Of a stretch of 64,000 nt of DNA, positions 59,078 through 64,000 are shown piece after piece. The notes beneath the pieces were generated by a model, which worked only from the letters and a program-made list of their open reading frames with translations, did no database searches and was not told the origin of the DNA. A program made the translations under genes and the position numbers. Source of the DNA: Pisolithus tinctorius (Eukaryota; Basidiomycota; Agaricomycetes; Boletales; Pisolithaceae); contig JANFAH010000011.1 of assembly GCA_024663395.1 (NCBI GenBank), positions 248,001 to 312,000 on the forward strand, given 5' to 3'. Numbering within the stretch: the stretch's first letter is position 1; each line of letters starts with the position of its first letter.

Positions 59078-60527
59078 ATGCCAGCCAAGGAGGGCCTCTG
59101 CCGGGGCGGTGATGGTACTTGTGACTGTGAAGCGTTTTTCCCCCAAAAAGACAATGCCGCCCACTGCTTGGAATGTCTGCATGGGATAAGCAAGCATCGC
59201 AATGCTGATGGTACCCCAGCTGCCACCCAACCCCACCCTGTTGTATCTGGCTCGTCAAATGTGGCGAGAATATTCGAAGGCTTTGCTAACAAACATCCCA
59301 CTGGCTTGTCTCAGGTTGCTCAATTGGATCCCCGTCACGAGGTGCTAGCAACGAAAGCCTCAAAGCTAGTCCCGAAGGGAACTTCTTCTACCGAGTGCAA
59401 GGCAAGTATTTCCAGTGGTACGTCTGGATCATTCAGATTAAGTATTCTATTTTAGGTGTCATCTCAGAGGCATGCAAGTAGTCAGAAATTTCATGTCGGT
59501 TCCATCGCCATCATAACTTGTGGATTGGATGTAAGTCTGTTTCTTCATTCCAATGTGCAGATTCTTACATCACAAATCGAAATCAAGGTTAATGGTCGGT
59601 TGCTGAAAGACCCCTTACCCCTACCGCTTGCAGAGAGGAAGATATTCATCCAACAGCTCGAAGATCATGGATGTTACCTGCAGAAAACGATCAAAATTGA
59701 CACATCATGGTCCCATGACGATGTCACCACTCATCTTCGTTCTTGGTTCCCCAAAGTCTTCGAACATTTCGATTTGCGTCGTGAACAGGCTAATACCGCT
59801 TCCCACACTCAACCTGACTGGCAACTTCTCGTTCCGAATAATGGGAAACTCGAGCTCTCCACAGCCATCTGCCCAAATGGAATTGTTCTTGCTCGTTTCA
59901 AGGGACGTCAGAAGGCAAGTATAGCCGATAGTAACTTGTGGTTTGGTATGTCACTACGGTGCGATGGTTGCGATCACTCATATTTTTTGAACAGTTACCC
60001 GAAACCCAGTTCCACTTGCTGTTTTCAACAAGTGGAAAGTTGAGTCAGACATTGTGGGAATGGACATCGAGGCGATGAGTGACGAGGGAAGTGAAGTGAT
60101 TGAACTCTTGAGCTCTGTCGCTGAGCTCAACATCAACGCCATGGCTGAGACAGGTAACGATTTCCAGCGCTATCATCTTTACTAACAGCATTAATGGGTT
60201 TTCTTCGAGTAGGCAAGAGGTCTTGCCCGATCACCATCTTATCCTCCCCCGAGGCGACAGATTGGCGATCCTTTTGCAAGAAACGCAAGGATCGTAAGTC
60301 ATGTGTTCCCAGCTCTGTGACGACATGCTAACTGAGCAATATCTACAGTTAACACAAATGCACTGCCCACCTGGCCCTGTCAACCTGCGGGGCCCATTTC
60401 TGGGCCGGTAATGGTGAAAGAGCTCCTGTCTGACAGCGATGACAACACCCCGCCCAACCCATGGTCCACTCAATTCGATCAAACGACATTGCTGAAGGAT
60501 GATGATGTCTCCGATATTGATCTGTGA
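59078..60527 (+). CDS. Integrase-neighbour protein of the IS3EU-like element
   Basis: ATG at 59078 (MPAKEGLCRGGDG). Cys/His-rich start (TCDCEAFF, then CLECLHGISKH), then IEIKVNGRLLKDPLPLPLAE, HDDVTTHLRSWFPKVFEHF, DWQLLVPNNGKLELSTAICP and an acidic end DDVSDIDL. About six exons; the junction after TECK appears to use a GC-AG intron (59403-59454). From memory, a protein of this type sits beside the integrase in many mushroom genomes. Its frame is continuous with the last integrase exon. Function unknown; no clear stop seen within the model. Confidence 0.65.
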
Positions 60528-60707
60528 ACTTGCTGACCGTTTCCCCTCCCCTCCCTGCTCACTATACGTCTGTCCCTAACAGTAGACTGATGTTTGTAAT
60601 AATGATTCATTCGATGTGATTTGTGGTTTCCAGTGATAACGTCTGCCCGAATGTGTCGAACAACTAACCATTGATATGAGGCCACCTTGTCATCGAAGAC
60701 GAAGACA

Positions 60708-61175
60708 TTCGCATTCGTATTACCCACCACTTGGTAAATTTACTAGCCAATACAATCACTGTTGTTTCTATATACCTCATGCAAAACTCAATCATTAATG
60801 TGCAGGGATTGATTGTTATGTTATGTAGGCATATACGAATATACACATAGTATGGTTATGTATATATATATGCAGAAAGCGACATACGGTCGAGTGGTGT
60901 GGTTGCGGAGGGTAACGACACGGCTGAGAGGGCATGGTGGTGTGGTTGTGGAAGGTAACGACGCGGTCGAATGGGCACAGTAGTGTGGTGGTGCGGCTGC
61001 AAAAGGTAATGACGCGGTTGAATGGGTGCGGTGGTGTGGTTGCGGAAGGTAACGACGCAGTTGAGAGGGCGCGGTAGTGCGGTTGTGCGACCGCGACAAG
61101 TAACGACACGGTCGAATGGGCGCAGTGGTGTGGCGGTGTGGCCATGAAAAATAAATGTGCACATTTTACACCATA
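60708..61175. repeat. Right TIR of the IS3EU-like element, with internal minisatellite
   Basis: Inverted partner of 28199-28627, with about one more minisatellite unit. Frames in it are by-products of the repeat. Confidence 0.88.
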
Positions 61176-61181
61176 AGCCAT

Positions 61182-64000
61182 TGCATCATGTCTAGGTCCT
61201 GCTCTAGAGCCCCTACCCATGACCTTGCCCATCAGGACTCATTGGGATACCTCTCCTCTGACTCCGGAGCCCAACCCGGAGATCTCTGCTAAAGCAGAGA
61301 GGTAACCTGTTGCCCCTCGGCACTCTGCACACCCCCGGGTTGCATTACCCCTGACACTATGTCCTTAGTGGTCAAAACTTAATGCATCCATTCCCTTACT
61401 CCTGCCCTGCCTGCCCCTCGTTTTCTCCTGACTCCGGACCGGCCATGTCAGCCCCTGAGTCAGACTCACCATCCGGACTCACCACCAACCTGGGTTCTTG
61501 CCTGAGCCCACTTCCAAGTCGGAATTACCATCTGGACTTGCCTCTGAGGAGGCCTCAACAACCGGCCTCACTTCTGTCAGCTCCCCCGAGCTACCCCTGA
61601 CCCCTGGCTGGTCACCTCGGTCTTCATCTCGGTCCTTACCTCAGTCATCCCAGCACTCTAGCCCAGCTGTCTCTGTCCAGTTCTACTGTACTGAACACTG
61701 GGATCTCATCACTCATTTGACCTCCTGACTCCCCAATATTGGTCTTTGGACCTCTGTGCACCTCCGGTGCAACCCCCAGGCCCGGACTTGACCAGTCCTG
61801 GCCCTCAATGCCTTCCCTGTTTCCCATCGGCACTCGGCTTCAGTGGTTTTTGGGTCCGGTCTCCACCCTCAGCCTTCACTACACTGGCCTTGGAGCCCTG
61901 GACCCCCTTTCCGGTGTCTGGACTGTCTGTTGCCGGCCTGTCCGGCCTTGGTTGGCTTGTCCACACTCACCTGGACTTGTCTGAAGCCGCTTTGCCACTT
62001 CCCTCGGCCTCCTGCCCTTTGTTACTGGCCCTCTCGGCCCCGGTTTGATTCAGCCACCTCATCCGGACTTGTCTAGACCTGTTACTAGGTTTGGACCGGT
62101 CCTGGCTCTCCTCAGACCTTTTCTGTTCCTTACAGACCCCTCCTGGGTCTCCCATCCATTGTCCCAGTGCTGCACTAGTCACCTCGGCCTCGGGATGGTG
62201 CTTGTCCTTTGGACTTGTACCAGGCCTCAGCTCCGGTGGTCTTAGCTAGTGCATGACACCTCCATTTCGGTCTAGGACCGGTCTGCCAGCCCTCTGGCCC
62301 TTAGCCCGGTCCTGACCTCTTTTCTGGCCTCACTTTTCACTTAGAGGCACCCCCTGGGCATGCTAGCCCTTTGGACTTGCTCCTGACCCCCGATTTTCGG
62401 TCTAGGACCGGTCTGCTGGTTCTCCAGCCCCTATCCCGGTCCCGGACCTCATTTCCGGTCCTTTCCCTGTCCTCTGTCCATCCCAGGATCCTAACCGGGT
62501 TAACAGGTTGGTAACTCTGTACTCTGGAAGCCAAAACCGGTAGTCTCGGTTGAGACAAAACAATTAGAGTCTACCCCAGGATCCTAACTGGGTCAACAAG
62601 TTGGTACTCTGGTACACCAGAAGCCAAACTGGTGGTCTCAGTAGAGACAAATCAATTAGTGCTACACTCCGGTCCCCATAGCAGTCCTCCTGGCTTGTCC
62701 TGCCAGACCCATGGCTTCACCAGGCTTTACAGCCCAGACTCGCCAGCTCCGGTCCCCTTGTGGCCCTGGCTTGTCCTGCCAAACCCTGCTGGACCCCCAA
62801 CTTCCCTCAGACTCACCTGGCTGTTCAGCCCTGGACTGGACTTGCTAACTCTGGTCCCCCTATTTGTGCCCGCTTTTCCCACCTCTGGGCTCCTTTATGA
62901 CCGGTCTCCTGAGTTCCAGTCTTCCCTCCTGCACTAGGCCTTGTCAGCCCTTGTCTGGCCTGTTATCTCCGGACTTCCTTAGAGCCCCTGACTGGTCTTG
63001 CTGACTCCGGCTTTCTTTCTCTTTTCTGCGGTGTTCATCTCCAGGCCTCCCTTGGCCTCTGATACCCCTTCGGTAGCTCTATGCTACTCCCTCTGTCACT
63101 CATTTGGCCTTTGGGCCTCTCCCTCCTCCCAGAACTACCCCTGTCCTCTACCCCAGTGCTATGGTCTTGACCTAGCACCTCTTTCTGGTCCTTGGTGGAC
63201 CTGGCCTTGGTTCTCTCTCGGTCTCTGACCCCTGTTTTAATCGGCCTTGTCAACCCGTTAGGAACTGAAGTATCTTGGTTGTAGGGAACCGACTAGCCCA
63301 CTCAATAGGCACCCGTTGGTAGCCAAGTGTAGTGCAGTCACCTATCCCCACCTAATACTAAAGTTTGCTAACCCCCCTGATGTCAACCCCGCCTTGGAGC
63401 ATGAATTTGCTTGCAAGACACCCCGGGCTTCAGCCCATCTGACAAACCCCCGACTCTGCCGGTCTGTTTCCCAGCTCACCCACTCGCCCCGGAACTTGTA
63501 TGTTTGCGAGGCCCCTTCGGGTACCAGCTGACCCCTCACCTTCCCCTAACCAACCATTGCCACTGTCACCCCACCATTGACTCCGGAACTCTGGTCCTAC
63601 CCACTCTCCTGACTCCAGTCTTACCAGTTGTCTTTTGGCCTGCCGGTCTTCACTGGCCTTCCGGTTTCCTCTCGGGCTCTGGTTCCGGCCTTCATACCCT
63701 CACCTGTGACTCCGACACTCCTTACTATCCCCATACCAGTCCGGCCTGCTCTGCCGGCCTTGTATCTCCGGTTTTAAAGCTTTTCCGGCCTTGAAAAAGC
63801 TTCCCCAAACTGGTCTTAACACCTGTTAAGCTGGTCTTGGCATTCTCAGTACTCAGACTTGCAACTCCGGTGGTAGTACTCCTACTACCTGTCCAGTACT
63901 CCTCTCAGTGGTCCTAGCCCACACCTTGTACCCCTGTAGACTTGGGAAGTCTACCCTAAGAGGGGGATAAGGGACCTTGCTAGTGACCTACTCTCTTCCA
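61182..64000. other. Pyrimidine-rich, CCGG-rich interior of the outer LTR element, no gene
   Basis: Continuation of the retrotransposon entered at 27270. No long frame or motif. Same word usage (CCGGTC, CCGGACTTG, GGCCTC) as the LTR at 27270. Contains direct repeats of about 65 bp (about 62270-62335 and 62399-62464, core GGTCTAGGACCGGTCTGC) and about 90 bp (62482-62573 and 62575-62661, core CCAGGATCCTAAC and GAGACAAA). Confidence 0.5.

Larger units (their letters stand above)
28199..61175 (+). mobile_element. IS3EU-like integrase transposon carrying host-derived genes
   Basis: Ends read TATGGCGTAAAATG... and ...CATTTTACACCATA with inverted repeats of about 430 and 470 bp, flanked on both sides by AGCCAT (28193-28198 and 61176-61181). 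It encloses an integrase-type DDE gene and its usual neighbour gene, plus a decayed CWC22 copy and a BTB gene. Without the Gypsy insertion (33049-58345) it would be about 7.7 kb. Known, from memory: the IS3EU superfamily makes 6-bp duplications and has TAY...RTA ends, which agree. The superfamily name is therefore likely but unchecked; the element boundaries are well supported by TIR plus TSD. Confidence 0.82.
27270..64000 (+). mobile_element. LTR retrotransposon, right part beyond window, hosting the nested insertions
   Basis: The LTR 27270-28167 begins TGTCATATCC and ends ACTTCACA. The five bases before it are GTCGG; no copy follows the LTR directly. The sequence after it (28168-28198) continues at 61182 once the IS3EU-like element and one AGCCAT are removed. 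So 28168-28198 plus 61182-64000 is read here as the interior of this element, with its other LTR outside the window. The same LTR, inverted, is a solo LTR at 39993-40902. Orientation and coding content could not be settled; the visible interior has no long frame. Confidence 0.6.

Noticed and set aside
61182..64000. Several 60-130 residue frames in the CCGG-rich region
   Set aside because: Pro/Ser/Leu-rich translations caused by base composition, no motif, repeats in several frames.

Overview
The window looks like a repeat-dense, gene-poor stretch of an Agaricomycete (mushroom-forming basidiomycete) chromosome. Evidence: coding genes are split by GT-AG introns of about 45-60 bp, there are KDZ (Kyakuja-Dileera-Zisupton) transposases with their usual partner genes, a Ty3/Gypsy retrotransposon, an integrase-type DDE transposon of a kind common in mushrooms, a DUF6534-type membrane protein remnant and a decayed copy of the splicing factor gene CWC22. 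Almost everything is mobile DNA or its debris. I saw no rRNA, tRNA or CRISPR.

Layout. 1-10066: copy A of a roughly 10.6 kb KDZ transposon with terminal inverted repeats near 600 bp (its left ~560 bp lie outside the window). 10756-11570: decayed DUF6534 gene. 12110-14510: satellite of ~43 bp monomers, each centred on a GGGCCC palindrome and arranged in a 7-monomer higher-order repeat. 14923-16586: Zn2Cys6-like gene with one nonsense codon. 17977-27269: remains of a second, different KDZ element (transposase on minus, two partner genes on plus), all broken.

27270 to the right edge is a set of insertions inside insertions, with target-site duplications (TSDs) readable at every closed level: (1) a partner gene is cut at 27269 by an LTR retrotransposon (LTR 27270-28167; its interior resumes at 61182 and runs off the window); (2) 28199-61175, an IS3EU-like integrase transposon (TSD AGCCAT) that also carries a decayed CWC22 copy and a BTB gene; (3) 33049-58345, a Gypsy element (TSD ACGT) inside the integrase gene; (4) 36587-51826, KDZ copy B (TSD CGTGGATT) inside the Gypsy integrase domain; (5) three solo LTRs inside copy B at 39993-40902 (TSD GTCTA), 44956-46806 (TSD GCGC) and 49696-51557 (TSD GCGG). 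Removing each layer with one TSD copy restores the reading frame below it.

How the genes relate. The KDZ A/B element carries a transposase (minus), a protein with an RNase H1 N-terminal/viroplasmin-like domain, a small basic protein, an unrecognised spliced locus and a large conserved partner protein. In both copies the transposase is visibly broken while the partner genes are open, so these copies would need a transposase supplied in trans. The Gypsy carries gag, protease, RT, RNase H and integrase, plus an antisense Zn2Cys6-like gene between pol and its 3' LTR. Many breaks are CGA to TGA, and the A/B differences I compared are nearly all C/T or G/A at CpG, as expected for CpG methylation and deamination acting on repeats.
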